Assembly: GCF_023716665.1 (NCBI RefSeq)
Contig: NZ_CP071860.1
Coordinates: 1,674,001 to 1,738,000 of the forward strand
Origin: Vibrio sp. SCSIO 43135
Lineage (GTDB): Bacteria; Pseudomonadota; Gammaproteobacteria; Enterobacterales; Vibrionaceae
Direction: 5' to 3'
Length of the DNA stretch: 64,000 nt
The notes under the pieces are model-generated. The model did no database searches and was not told the DNA's origin. It saw only the letters and a program-made list of their open reading frames with translations. How positions within the stretch are numbered: position 1 is the first letter of the stretch; the number at the start of each line of letters is the position of its first letter. Of this stretch, positions 25,918 to 34,877 are shown one piece after another. Both the position numbers and the translations under genes were made by a program.

Positions 25918-26928
25918 TTAATTAGACTGCGTGGTTTTACGCTCAACAATTTTGGCGGGAACCATCATTTTCACCACACTGCTGTTCTTATCGTTGATTT
26001 GGTCGACGATTACTTTGACCGACTCGCGAGCTAAGCGCTTGAAATCCTGCCTAAAGGTCGTTAACTGATAACTTAACCATTCTGCCTGAGGAATATTATC
26101 AAACCCGAGCACTTTGAGATCTTCTGGGATTCGTAGGCCAAACTCTAATCGAGCCACATCCATCACCGCCATGGCAAGGTTGTCGGTCGCACAGAAAACA
26201 GATTCAGGACGCGAAGGATCGGCCATTAATTTGCGAATTTCCTCTAACGCTCCATCGTAGTCATAGCTTGCTTCGATCACTCGCGGTAGGTTGCCTGTCA
26301 GCTCTTCAAATTCAGAACAAAAACCGTTTTCACGCTCGCCATTAGTAAAGGTGGGTACTTCACCAGTTAAGTACACTGAGCTTTTGACGCCTTTTTCATG
26401 CAAGTGCTGCGCAGCCTGCTGGCCTGCTTCATAGTTATCACTGATCACATAGCTACTTTTGGTTCCTTCCACGACACGAGCATATTGCACGACAGGAATA
26501 TTGAACTCGGCACACTCTTCATACAACGATTTATTAAACGTCGCCGACGCGGCAATCACACCATCAACACGATACTGGAAGATGTTCGGGATCGAATGCG
26601 AATCTTGGCCATCAAACTGCCAAGGAATCAGCACAGCCGAGTAACCTTGCTTTTGCAACTCACTAGAGATGAGCTGTAGCGTTTTCATATGAATAGGATA
26701 ATCGGCATCTGGGAAGACCAATCCAATCAACTTAGATTCATTGGTAGTGAGACTGCGAGCAAAGGCATTTGGTCGGTAATTTAATGCTTTCGCGGCTTCA
26801 AAAACCTTTTGCTTGGTCTTTTCTGCAACTGAACTACCCGGCACAAATACGCGCGATACGGTCGACTGAGAAACCCCAGCAAGCTTTGCTACATCTTTAG
26901 AAGTAACCGTTTGTTTTTCAATATTCAT
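25918..26928 (-). CDS. LacI-family transcriptional regulator
   Basis: 336 residues: LacI helix-turn-helix at about 9-56 (VTSKDVAKLAGVSQSTVSRVF) with hinge helix ALNYRPNAFARSL, then the periplasmic-binding-like effector domain. It is located next to the porin, SnoaL-like and MFS genes, all on the same strand, and presumably controls them. A 13-of-15 base match (ATGAATACG-ACC-A) is shared by its own leader (26971-26989) and the MFS leader (30969-30983), a possible operator. The inducer is unknown. Confidence 0.9.
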   Translation of the reverse strand: MNIEKQTVTSKDVAKLAGVSQSTVSRVFVPGSSVAEKTKQKVFEAAKALNYRPNAFARSLTTNESKLIGLVFPDADYPIHMKTLQLISSELQKQGYSAVLIPWQFDGQDSHSIPNIFQYRVDGVIAASATFNKSLYEECAEFNIPVVQYARVVEGTKSSYVISDNYEAGQQAAQHLHEKGVKSSVYLTGEVPTFTNGERENGFCSEFEELTGNLPRVIEASYDYDGALEEIRKLMADPSRPESVFCATDNLAMAVMDVARLEFGLRIPEDLKVLGFDNIPQAEWLSYQLTTFRQDFKRLARESVKVIVDQINDKNSSVVKMMVPAKIVERKTTQSN

Positions 26929-26970
26929 CAGTATAAATGTCTAAGCCGATTGACTGTGCACAGAGTAACA

Positions 26971-26989
26971 TATGTAGGTACGTATTCAT
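26971..26989 (-). promoter_or_regulatory. Candidate LacI-family operator in the regulator leader
   Basis: On the minus strand, ATGAATACGTACCTACATA, centred about 50 bases before the LacI-family start. The same core ATGAATACG(C/T)ACC(C/T)A recurs at 30969-30983 upstream of the MFS gene. Dyad symmetry is poor, so this is only a candidate. Confidence 0.4.
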
Positions 26990-27066
26990 AAGAAGATTAT
27001 CTTCGAACCTTGTTATTATTAGGTCAAATCGCATCTTTAAATGAGTTTTGGGTTGTACCCACAAAA

Positions 27067-27092
27067 AAAGCCTTACTCACAAGTAAGGCTTT
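27067..27092 (-). terminator. Terminator after the 27-28 kb porin
   Basis: AAAGCCTTACT (27067-27077) and AGTAAGGCTTT (27082-27092) with a 4-base loop and a T run on the minus strand. A second stem GAGAGGCT/AGCCTCTC (27113-27120 and 27134-27141) lies between it and the porin stop. Confidence 0.9.
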
Positions 27093-27152
27093 AGTAGGTT
27101 CCCAAACAATTAGAGAGGCTAAGTAACCCGGTCAGCCTCTCGTTTTGGATGA

Positions 27153-28229
27153 CTAGAAGTAGTAACGGATACCCGCAGCAAACTGGTCATCATTATTTTC
27201 AAATGAGTTACCTACTGCTTTCTCGTTACCTAAGTCAAACTGGTACTCTGTCCAGACTAACAACTTGTTGGTTTGGAAGTGGTACTCTAAGCCAGGTACA
27301 ACGTACTGGCGCTCGTAGCCATTTGCGTTGCCGTCTGTGTCCGTTAAGTAATTGTAGTTAAAGGTCGGACGGAAGCCGTTGTCAAAGTGGTAATGAGTGA
27401 AGAACTCAACACCGCGGTGATCATAGAATTCCGCAAGTGTGTTTGTTTCCCAGTTCGAACCTTGGCTGTAGGTTAAGCCGACAAATAGGCCATTATTGAC
27501 GTAGTTAACGCCTAGTAATCCGATGCGTTGAGTATCGCCATCTTGGATGTTTTTAACGCCAGCATCAATGTCGTCAAATTCGTTCTGGTGGTACGCCAGA
27601 CCTACCGTCAGGCCATCAGCAACCGTGTACAGAGTTGAAACACCCATACCATTCTTAAGTGTGGCTGTTTTGCCATCAGCCAAACCTACGTCTTCACGCG
27701 TCGTTTGGTAAGTGAAGCCGTACTTCCACTTTTCATTGATGCTGTTGCGGTAGGTGATTGAGTTTTCTGCACGGCCCGTACCCGATGCAATACCCCAGTC
27801 AGATAGGTTGTAGTAACCCGAGCCACGTGAACCGAACAGTCGGCCCATATCTGTAAACCAAGCGACATCGTAGAAGGTAGACCACTGCTTAGTACCTGCT
27901 GCAATCTTGCCGTATTTCTCGTGCTCAACACCCGCGTAAAGTAGGCGATCGTAGATGTTATCGCCATTGGCACCCGAGTTATAACCCCACTCTGCGTGGC
28001 CAAAACCTGTCCAGCCATCGTCTAGGCCCATTTGACCTTTTAGGCCAAAACGCGAACTGCCGCTATTCCACTCACCTTGATGGTCGCCGCCTTTATCGTG
28101 GTAACGAACATCGAAACGACCATCTAAGGTCAGGCTATCGCCCGCATCGTTTACAAAAGTATGTGCGGCAAAAGCAGAGCTGGTTGTCAGTGCAGCCAAA
28201 ACCACTGCTGAAACTATCGACTTTTTCAT
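27153..28229 (-). CDS. General porin (OmpC/OmpU-type beta-barrel)
   Basis: 358 residues: signal peptide 1-21 (SAFA/AHT), 16-strand Gram-negative porin pattern (LDGRFDVRYHDKGG; SSRFGLKG; GFGHAEWGYNSG; loop-3 region), ending in the barrel signature IRYYF. Trimeric channel for small hydrophilic solutes in the outer membrane. It is the third gene in a minus-strand group with the MFS and SnoaL-like genes, 177 bases after the latter with hairpins between, so it is likely the outer-membrane entry route of that locus and regulated by the LacI protein. Confidence 0.87.
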   Translation of the reverse strand: MKKSIVSAVVLAALTTSSAFAAHTFVNDAGDSLTLDGRFDVRYHDKGGDHQGEWNSGSSRFGLKGQMGLDDGWTGFGHAEWGYNSGANGDNIYDRLLYAGVEHEKYGKIAAGTKQWSTFYDVAWFTDMGRLFGSRGSGYYNLSDWGIASGTGRAENSITYRNSINEKWKYGFTYQTTREDVGLADGKTATLKNGMGVSTLYTVADGLTVGLAYHQNEFDDIDAGVKNIQDGDTQRIGLLGVNYVNNGLFVGLTYSQGSNWETNTLAEFYDHRGVEFFTHYHFDNGFRPTFNYNYLTDTDGNANGYERQYVVPGLEYHFQTNKLLVWTEYQFDLGNEKAVGNSFENNDDQFAAGIRYYF

Positions 28230-28373
28230 TTTGTCTCTCGTTATTCAGGCCGAGAAAAGCCACCGTGCTTTTTAGGCCCGTTATGAATAATAATTAGGAA
28301 AGAGCGTGCCCCATCCTTGAGGCACTAGTTGGGAGCATGTGCCTAAGCCGAGAAGGAATGCTTGGGCAACACC

Positions 28374-28396
28374 GAGGCGGATGAACGAACCGCCTC
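28374..28396 (-). terminator. Hairpin between SnoaL-like gene and porin
   Basis: GAGGCGG (28374-28380) and CCGCCTC (28390-28396), 9-base loop; a second small stem ATCTCT/AGAGAT (28401-28416) includes the stop codon of the SnoaL-like gene. There is no long U tract, so it may be partial termination or mRNA processing. Confidence 0.45.
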
Positions 28397-28406
28397 TACA
28401 ATCTCT

Positions 28407-29423
28407 TTATAGAGATGGATTTAGGATCTGCTGAGTACGCTCGAATACGTCTAGGCCTTGCTGTTTTAGCCAGTAAGGTAGGTCGATCAATACCCAGTTT
28501 TCAGATAGCTTGTCACCGTCACGGTAGTACACGTCAACCACTTGCATGTCTGCGCGGATTTCACCACCAGTCATACCTAGGAAACCACCAATTGGCGTGT
28601 TTGATAGGTTTGGCCAGCCGAAGAAACAAGAGAAGTTACCTTCTGCGAAGCGACATACGTGGCCGTTAAACTTCTTGTCTTTCAGGTTGTTACGGAACGG
28701 CAATTGGTGTTGCTGTTGGTAACGAGGAATTGTGTAAGACGCTCCGATACCACATGGGCCGTACCAGATCATGTCTTTAGACCAGCTCTTCTCTAGCACT
28801 TCTGGTGGGCAACCCATCGCGCCGCTGTCGTTGAGTGCAGAAAGGTCATCAACCATCTTGTTCACAAGTGCTAGTGTTGCCACACCTTCTTCTGGGGCAG
28901 CATCTTCGAATAGTAGACCGTCGTGGTTACGTGGGCCAGGGTAAGTGAAGTGACGACCCGTTGATGGTGGTAGTGGGTAGCAACCCGCTTGATCCATCAT
29001 GCCTAGAAGGTCAACGAAAAGACCAGTCTTAGTGATCTTACCGTTTTCAACACAGTTGAACTCAGCGTAACGAAGGTTCATGATCTTGCCAGTTGGGCGC
29101 ATGCCTAGGTATTCTGCGTCGAATAGACCCATGAAGTGACCCATGCTCATAACCCAGATTTCGCCAGAAGTGACTTCGTTTTCACCACCGATAAAGATGT
29201 CTTGACGACGCTGCATGCGAGTCATTGACTTCATTAGTGGAGACCAGAAAACGTCTGCTGCGGCTTGTGCACCTTGTTGCTCACGGAATGGGTAAACACC
29301 ACGCCATAGGTAATCTTCTGAAGTATGTGCTTTTAGTACTTCAGCTACGTTCTCGTGAGTTGCATTTTCCATCGCATCGAAGTAGTCGCGAACCACACGT
29401 TTTGCTTCTTGATATTTAGACAT
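28407..29423 (-). CDS. Double SnoaL-like (NTF2-fold) protein, unknown substrate
   Basis: 338 residues, soluble, start ATG 29423 with GAGAG upstream (a second ATG lies two codons earlier). Two consecutive NTF2-like/SnoaL polyketide-cyclase-type domains are visible: about 8-145 (RDYFDAMENATHENVAEVL ... FMGLFDAEYLGMRPTGK ... FNCVENGKITKTGLFVDLLGMMDQAG) and about 180-335 (PPEVLEKSWSKDMIWYGPCG ... VDVYYRDGDKLSENWVLIDLPYWLKQQGLDV). SnoaL-like folds do aldol cyclisation, hydration or isomerisation of small ring or keto compounds. It lies between an MFS transporter and a porin under a LacI regulator, so it is the only catabolic enzyme of that cassette. The function is not recognised. Confidence 0.75.
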   Translation of the reverse strand: MSKYQEAKRVVRDYFDAMENATHENVAEVLKAHTSEDYLWRGVYPFREQQGAQAAADVFWSPLMKSMTRMQRRQDIFIGGENEVTSGEIWVMSMGHFMGLFDAEYLGMRPTGKIMNLRYAEFNCVENGKITKTGLFVDLLGMMDQAGCYPLPPSTGRHFTYPGPRNHDGLLFEDAAPEEGVATLALVNKMVDDLSALNDSGAMGCPPEVLEKSWSKDMIWYGPCGIGASYTIPRYQQQHQLPFRNNLKDKKFNGHVCRFAEGNFSCFFGWPNLSNTPIGGFLGMTGGEIRADMQVVDVYYRDGDKLSENWVLIDLPYWLKQQGLDVFERTQQILNPSL

Positions 29424-29526
29424 AATCATCTCTCTTTTTGCTGCCGAGTCAGCATTGGAACAGGACTCGATAAAGTGTTTAGTTACCAGCTGAACCCATA
29501 TGGTTCAGCTGGGTAATTCGTATTGA

Positions 29527-30823
29527 TTAAGCGTTAGCGGTTTGCTTACCTTTGCTCTTGTCGAACAGGCCGCCTTTTAGTGTTTCAGGTAGGGTGAACC
29601 ATAGTAGGCCAGCAACGATCCATACGATTGGTGAACCCCACATCGCAGTTTGAAGATCGGTACGCTCTTGAATGAAGATAAGAACCATTGGTGCCCACAT
29701 ACCCAAGATACGACCACCGTGGAACAGTGCCGCGCCGTAGCTACGAAGATGCGCAGGGAACAGTTCTGAGAAATACCCACCCCACACAGCTGAAGAAGAC
29801 AAACCAAAGTTGTAGATAAGACCTAGAATAGCCAGCATGTTTAGGCTACCAATCATCACATCACCAGGAGCAACAAAGAATACCGATACCATGATGCCCG
29901 CTAGAATAAAAGCCCAGAGCATTGAATTTACGGCCGAATTTATCTGCCGCCCAACCCCAGAACCACGCACCAAATAGTGAGCCAAAGGCTGAAATTGAGA
30001 AAATAAGACCAATCGTGGCACCATCAAACATACGCACTTCACGTAAGTAAGTCGTAACAAAGCCACCGAAGAATTGGAAACCATAGAAGTTCAGGCCAGC
30101 CAGCAATAGACACGTGATGGTAATGGTACGGTGCTGCTTACTAAGCATTTCACCCCAAGAACCTTTTTTCACTGTTGCGTCGTTTTTCTCAGCTTCCGCT
30201 TGCTCTTCTTCACCGTAAGCAATGACTTTCTTGTCACTCGGTAGAACAAATAGCATCACAACCGCTGCTGCTAGAGGTGGCACACCACCAACCCACATTA
30301 GGCTTTCCCATGGAGCATCAATGCTTGAGATGAATGCTGCATACGCACCCATTACCATCAGCGCTACAGAGAACATAGATGAAGCAAATGCGGTCAGCTT
30401 GCCGCGTACCGTTGGAGTAAATAGGCCGATCATCAAGCTCACTGCTACGGTGAAGTAACCACCTAGCGAAAGACCAATGATGAAACGCATTGCGGCCCAA
30501 GTCGCGTAGTCAGTAAACATCATATTGATGATAGTGGCACCGCCGTTTAAGGCTGTAATCGCAATTAGCGTTGATTTTTTACCAAACTTTGTTGCGAACC
30601 ATGCACAGCTGAGGGCACCAATAAGTGCGCCAACCGACTGCCATGTATAGAACTGAGCCGTATCCGATAGGCTGATCCCGTCGTACGCTTCAACAATATA
30701 AGGGCGTACGTAATCAATAATTACAAAGTTGTAACAATAGAAAAAGTAGCCAACCAGAATTGCCAAATAGGCCGCTACTCTTTGAATCATAGGAACTTCG
30801 CTCATGTGTTTCTTGGTGGTCAT
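29527..30823 (-). pseudogene. MFS transporter of the aromatic-acid/metabolite symporter type, broken by a frameshift
   Basis: A 431-residue major facilitator when the frames are joined. The first part (30823 to about 29926) has helices 1-8 with VGALIGALSCAWFATKFGKKS; the second part (about 29925 to 29527) continues in the next frame with helices 9-12 and ends GGLFDKSKGKQTANA. The junction is at GWAADKFGRK, where removing one A/T base near 29921-29930 restores GRK-SMLWAFILAG, exactly as in related transporters, and makes the total length a multiple of three. So this is a one-base insertion: a recent mutation or a sequencing error. It presumably imports the substrate of the SnoaL-like enzyme. 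Confidence 0.85.
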
Positions 30824-31161
30824 GACCGATAAACCTCTATTTCACTTAGGATTTTTTAGTATTGTCTCAAACAAGAAAGCATCACTTTAAGATCTTTCCT
30901 GCGTTGATGTCGGGGAGGATCATAGTTTTTTTTCTACCTAATGATCCGTGATCAAGGTCAATTTTAAAATGAATACGCACCCATTTTAGCATTTTTGGTG
31001 ATCCAAGTCTCGCTGTGAGCCTGATTTGCGTATTTTGTGCAAGGATTCATCTATATTGGTGACAAAATTCGCATTTAGAGTGGATTTTGGATAGGAATCG
31101 CCAACCGTTGGCACTCATACGTAAGGAAAATAGTTTCTAAGCACCAAGGGGAAACGCCTAA
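30824..31161. promoter_or_regulatory. Divergent intergenic region, MFS and symporter promoters
   Basis: 338 bases without a gene. It holds the LacI-like operator candidate ATGAATACGCACCCA (30969-30983), an A/T-rich stretch around 30915-30970, and near GTGATCAAGGTCAA (30949-30962) a poor CRP-like match that I do not rely on. No RNA gene or terminator is seen. Confidence 0.5.
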
Positions 31162-32703
31162 ATGGTTACGTACTCAAGCTTTATGGTAATTGCACTTTAC
31201 GTGTCTATAACCATATTAATCAGCTACTTAGTAAATAAGCGCTATAAATCTGGTGGTGATTTTTCCACTGGTGGAAAGCAGTTTGGCTGGTTTACCGCTG
31301 GGATCTCCATTTTAGCTACCTACATTAGTGCCATGACTTTTGTTGGTATGCCTGGTTGGGTCTACAGCTCAGGTATGGAAGCGATGAGCGTACACCTCAA
31401 CTATCCTATCGTGATCTTTTTTGCGGTGGTCTTCTTTGTTCCCGTCTTCTATAAACTGGGACTCACTTCGATTTACGAATACCTTGAGCTGCGCTTTGGT
31501 GTCGTCGCAAGAACCATCAACTCAGTGCTGTTTATTATCGTTCAGTGCATATCGGCGGGGGTAATTCTCTATGCTGTGGCTCTAATACTGGTTCAAGTTC
31601 TGCCCATTAGTATTTCCGAAGCGATCATCTATATCAGTCTATTCACCGCCTGCTACACTTATGCGGGTGGGATCTCGACCGTCATCTGGACAGATATGCT
31701 GCAGTCTGCTGTGCTCGTGATCGGTAGTATCGCTATCTTTGCCATTCTTCTTATCGACATTAATACCGGCGAGCACCTCTCTCGCGAGCATCTCGAAATC
31801 GTCAATTTCGACTTCGATCTTGGCGTGGACACCACGCTGTGGGCAGGTGTGGTAGCGGTGACTTTTCTTCACTTGAGTGTATACGCCACCAACCAACTGA
31901 TCATTCAAAGAACGCTTGCAACCAAAGACGTGAAGACAGCACAAAAATCCATGCTGCTTTGTGGCTACGGAGCGTTCTTCATCTACCTATTCTTTGCGCT
32001 GATTGGTGTATTACTTAGCATCTTTTATCAGGATCAACATTTCGCAAACAGCAACGAAGTGATTTTAGATTTCGTCTTCAACCATACCAATCCAATTGTG
32101 GTGGGGTTGATTATCTCAGCATTGGCTGCAGCCGCAATGTCGACGCTCGACTCTACCTACAATTCAATGGCAACGGTGGCGACGTTCGATATCTATAAGC
32201 GCTTTATTCGCACTGGCGCCAAAGACAAACATTATGAGAAGGTCGCGCGTAAGCTGAGTTTATTGGCGGCGGGGTTTGTCGTTGTACCTGCGCTGTTCGC
32301 CGTTTCGAACGAATCAGTGCTTAAAACCATTGCCAGTTTGACCTCAATTTTTGTGGGTATCCGCTTGGGCTCGTTTGTACTTGGCCTAGCGTGGGCAAAG
32401 TCTAACGAACGTGGCGTCATCGCTGGCAGCATTACCAGCATTATCGCGGTATTTAGCGCTATGTCGGCAGGCATTGCCTGGCCGTGGTTTGCCCCACTCG
32501 GCACCTTTGTTTTTCTGCTGTTCGGTGTCATCGTGAGTCGACACACCGGCACGCTAACTCCACAACAGCAAGATTTTATTGCTAACCAAAAACACCTTTT
32601 TGCTAAGCCAACCACCAGCCATTATGGGCTACTGGTATTTGCGGTGCTGACTATCGTCGCAAGTATCGCGTTACCCGATTGGTTGTTCGCTGCCCTGTCT
32701 TAA
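31162..32703 (+). CDS. Sodium:solute symporter (SSS family)
   Basis: 513 residues, about 13 transmembrane helices, of the SSS family (PutP/SglT superfamily). Recognisable: GGKQFGWFTAGISILATYISAMTFVGMPG at the start of the core and the sodium-site region SALAAAAMSTLDSTYNSMATV in helix 8. The start follows GGGGAAACGCCTAA. The substrate is unknown. It is 12 bases before the serine dehydratase gene, so the pair may form an operon for import and deamination of serine or a compound yielding it, which is inference. Confidence 0.87.
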   Translation: MVTYSSFMVIALYVSITILISYLVNKRYKSGGDFSTGGKQFGWFTAGISILATYISAMTFVGMPGWVYSSGMEAMSVHLNYPIVIFFAVVFFVPVFYKLGLTSIYEYLELRFGVVARTINSVLFIIVQCISAGVILYAVALILVQVLPISISEAIIYISLFTACYTYAGGISTVIWTDMLQSAVLVIGSIAIFAILLIDINTGEHLSREHLEIVNFDFDLGVDTTLWAGVVAVTFLHLSVYATNQLIIQRTLATKDVKTAQKSMLLCGYGAFFIYLFFALIGVLLSIFYQDQHFANSNEVILDFVFNHTNPIVVGLIISALAAAAMSTLDSTYNSMATVATFDIYKRFIRTGAKDKHYEKVARKLSLLAAGFVVVPALFAVSNESVLKTIASLTSIFVGIRLGSFVLGLAWAKSNERGVIAGSITSIIAVFSAMSAGIAWPWFAPLGTFVFLLFGVIVSRHTGTLTPQQQDFIANQKHLFAKPTTSHYGLLVFAVLTIVASIALPDWLFAALS

Positions 32704-32715
32704 CGAGTTAACACT

Positions 32716-34086
32716 ATGCTTTCTATTTTCGATATCTACAAAATTGGGGTGGGACCGTCTAGCTCCCATACCAATGGTCCAATGATCGCGGGTTTTCAGT
32801 TTACCCAAGCGATACAAACGCAGTTAAAGCAAGTCGCCCGTATCCAAATCGATTTATACGGTTCCCTATCGCTTACCGGTATTGGCCACCATACCGATCG
32901 CGCTACCTTACTTGGGTTACTGGGTAATACGCCCGACAACATCAAAATCACCAGCGCAAATCAGGCAATGCGTAACGCCATAGAACAAGGCCAATTGCTC
33001 GTTGCTGGCGAGCATAACATCGCGTTCAACTACCAAACCGATATGCTGTTCCACCAAGACAACTTACCCCTGCACGAAAATGGCATGACCATCACGGCCT
33101 TTGATGCGCAGGGCAATACCCTCGGTTTTGAGACTTACTATTCCATCGGCGGTGGTTTTATCGCCACAGCACAAGAGCTAGAGAGCGGTAAAACGGCAGC
33201 ACCTACTTCGGTGACTTACCCATTTACCAGCGCAGACGAGATGCTCGCCCAAGCAGAGAAACATGGCCTTAGCCTTGGCGGTATGATCCTAGCTAACGAA
33301 ACCGCATTCCAAGATAGCGAAGTCATCGACCGTAAAGCCGATCAAATCTGGCGAGTCATGACACGCTGTATGGAGCGAGGATTTGAGACAGAAGGTATTT
33401 TGGATGGTGGCCTGAATGTCACTCGCCGCGCGCCAAACCTACTGAAGAAACTGGAAGCCAATGCTGCGGTAGAAAATGATCCAATGGAAATCATGGATTG
33501 GATTAACTTGTTTGCCTTTGCCGTTAGCGAAGAAAACGCCGCTGGCGGCCAAGTGGTTACCTCGCCAACCAATGGCGCAGCTGGTGTGATACCTGCAGTG
33601 TTGATGTACTACCATCGCTTTATCAAACCGTTAGATACCAAACAGTTAAAGGATTTCCTTGCCGTCTCTGGCGCGATTGGCATCTTGTACAAAACCAATG
33701 CATCCATATCGGGTGCTGAAGTTGGCTGCCAAGGTGAAGTCGGCGTATCGTCTTCAATGGCCGCTGCAGGCCTTACCGCCCTTCGTGGTGGCAGTAACGA
33801 GCAAATCTGTATTGCCGCAGAAATAGCAATGGAGCACTCGCTAGGTATGACATGCGACCCAATCGGCGGATTGGTTCAAGTGCCATGTATCGAACGTAAT
33901 GCAATGGGTGCGATGAAAGCCATCAATGCATCACGAATGGCACTTAAACGCACCAGTAAGTGTTTAATCTCACTCGACAAAGTGATTGAGACCATGTACC
34001 AAACGGGCAAGGACATGAATAAGAAGTACCGTGAAACATCTCAAGGTGGCTTAGCCCTTATTCATCTTGCACATCCTTGTGAGTAG
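32716..34086 (+). CDS. sdaA: L-serine ammonia-lyase, iron-sulphur type
   Basis: 456 residues. L-serine dehydratase of the single-chain SdaA/SdaB/TdcG type, which turns L-serine into pyruvate and ammonia using a [4Fe-4S] cluster. Signature GPSSSHTNGP near the N-terminus and three cluster cysteines in VGCQGEVGVSSSMAAAGL, LGMTCDPIGG and VQVPCIERNAMGA. The length matches the family. It is downstream of the sodium symporter and followed by a bidirectional terminator at 34102. Which paralogue (sdaA, sdaB or tdcG) cannot be decided here. Confidence 0.93.
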   Translation: MLSIFDIYKIGVGPSSSHTNGPMIAGFQFTQAIQTQLKQVARIQIDLYGSLSLTGIGHHTDRATLLGLLGNTPDNIKITSANQAMRNAIEQGQLLVAGEHNIAFNYQTDMLFHQDNLPLHENGMTITAFDAQGNTLGFETYYSIGGGFIATAQELESGKTAAPTSVTYPFTSADEMLAQAEKHGLSLGGMILANETAFQDSEVIDRKADQIWRVMTRCMERGFETEGILDGGLNVTRRAPNLLKKLEANAAVENDPMEIMDWINLFAFAVSEENAAGGQVVTSPTNGAAGVIPAVLMYYHRFIKPLDTKQLKDFLAVSGAIGILYKTNASISGAEVGCQGEVGVSSSMAAAGLTALRGGSNEQICIAAEIAMEHSLGMTCDPIGGLVQVPCIERNAMGAMKAINASRMALKRTSKCLISLDKVIETMYQTGKDMNKKYRETSQGGLALIHLAHPCE

Positions 34087-34101
34087 AGCCAAACGCAAAT
34101 T

Positions 34102-34130
34102 AAAAAGCCCAGTCGATGACTGGGCTTTTT
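34102..34130. terminator. Bidirectional terminator after serine dehydratase
   Basis: AAAAAGCCCAGTC (34102-34114) and GACTGGGCTTTTT (34118-34130) with a GAT loop. It serves both the serine dehydratase and the convergent LysE-family gene. Confidence 0.92.
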
Positions 34131-34150
34131 CTTTCAAGTTAAGCGGTAAG

Positions 34151-34765
34151 TTAAAGCGTCACGACCACTCGAACCGCAAGGCCAATAAGTACTAGGCCAG
34201 ATAACCTATCAATGAGTACCGCTTTAGAACGGATTTTATCGATGACTTTCGAGTTGGATAAGATCAGCGTGATGAAGGTATACCACAAGCCATCAGTAAT
34301 CAGCGGCGTTGCCACAATGATCATTTGATTGCTCAGTTCATTTCCCAGCGCGACAAACTGGCTAAACAATGCGATGAAGAACAATGCGATCTTGGGGCTA
34401 AGAATCGAAATGAAGAACCCTTCTCGCGCCGATTGCCAAACACTGACTTTCTCGCCCGACTCCAATTTAGCAGCAACACCACCTTTTGAACGCAGTGCAT
34501 TAAAGCCTAAGTAAGCCAAGTATCCAGCACCGGCAACGCTAATGGTTTTAAACAGCAGCGGGCTTTGCTGAAGCACCACGGCCAAACCAATCAATGTAAT
34601 AAAGGCGTAAATACCAATACCTAACGCGTGCGCCCATGCTGTTGCCAGTCCGTTTAGCCTGCCGCCCGCAAGTGAGTGCTTAGCCACAACCGCTAAGCTC
34701 GGTCCCGGCGACATTGCGCCAAGAATACAAATGGTGAAAAGTGATAACCACACTGTGAACGTCAT
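34151..34765 (-). CDS. LysE/RhtB-family amino-acid exporter
   Basis: 204 residues with five to six membrane helices. The opening TICILGAMSPGPSLAVVAKHSLAGGRLNGLATAWAHALGIG is the LysE/RhtB signature (G-A-M-S-P-G-P). It exports amino acids such as threonine, homoserine, leucine or related. The ribosome site is GGAG at 34780. Its partner may be the LysR gene next to it at 34878, which is on the same strand upstream. Confidence 0.88.
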   Translation of the reverse strand: MTFTVWLSLFTICILGAMSPGPSLAVVAKHSLAGGRLNGLATAWAHALGIGIYAFITLIGLAVVLQQSPLLFKTISVAGAGYLAYLGFNALRSKGGVAAKLESGEKVSVWQSAREGFFISILSPKIALFFIALFSQFVALGNELSNQMIIVATPLITDGLWYTFITLILSNSKVIDKIRSKAVLIDRLSGLVLIGLAVRVVVTL

Positions 34766-34877
34766 AATGCTCTCCTCTTTGTGGTCACTGTAACAAAGGC
34801 TAAGCTATAAATTGAAATCAAACATTCTCATAAAGGTCATGATTTCAGATCATTCCCCATTAAGAAAGTCGATTTAC

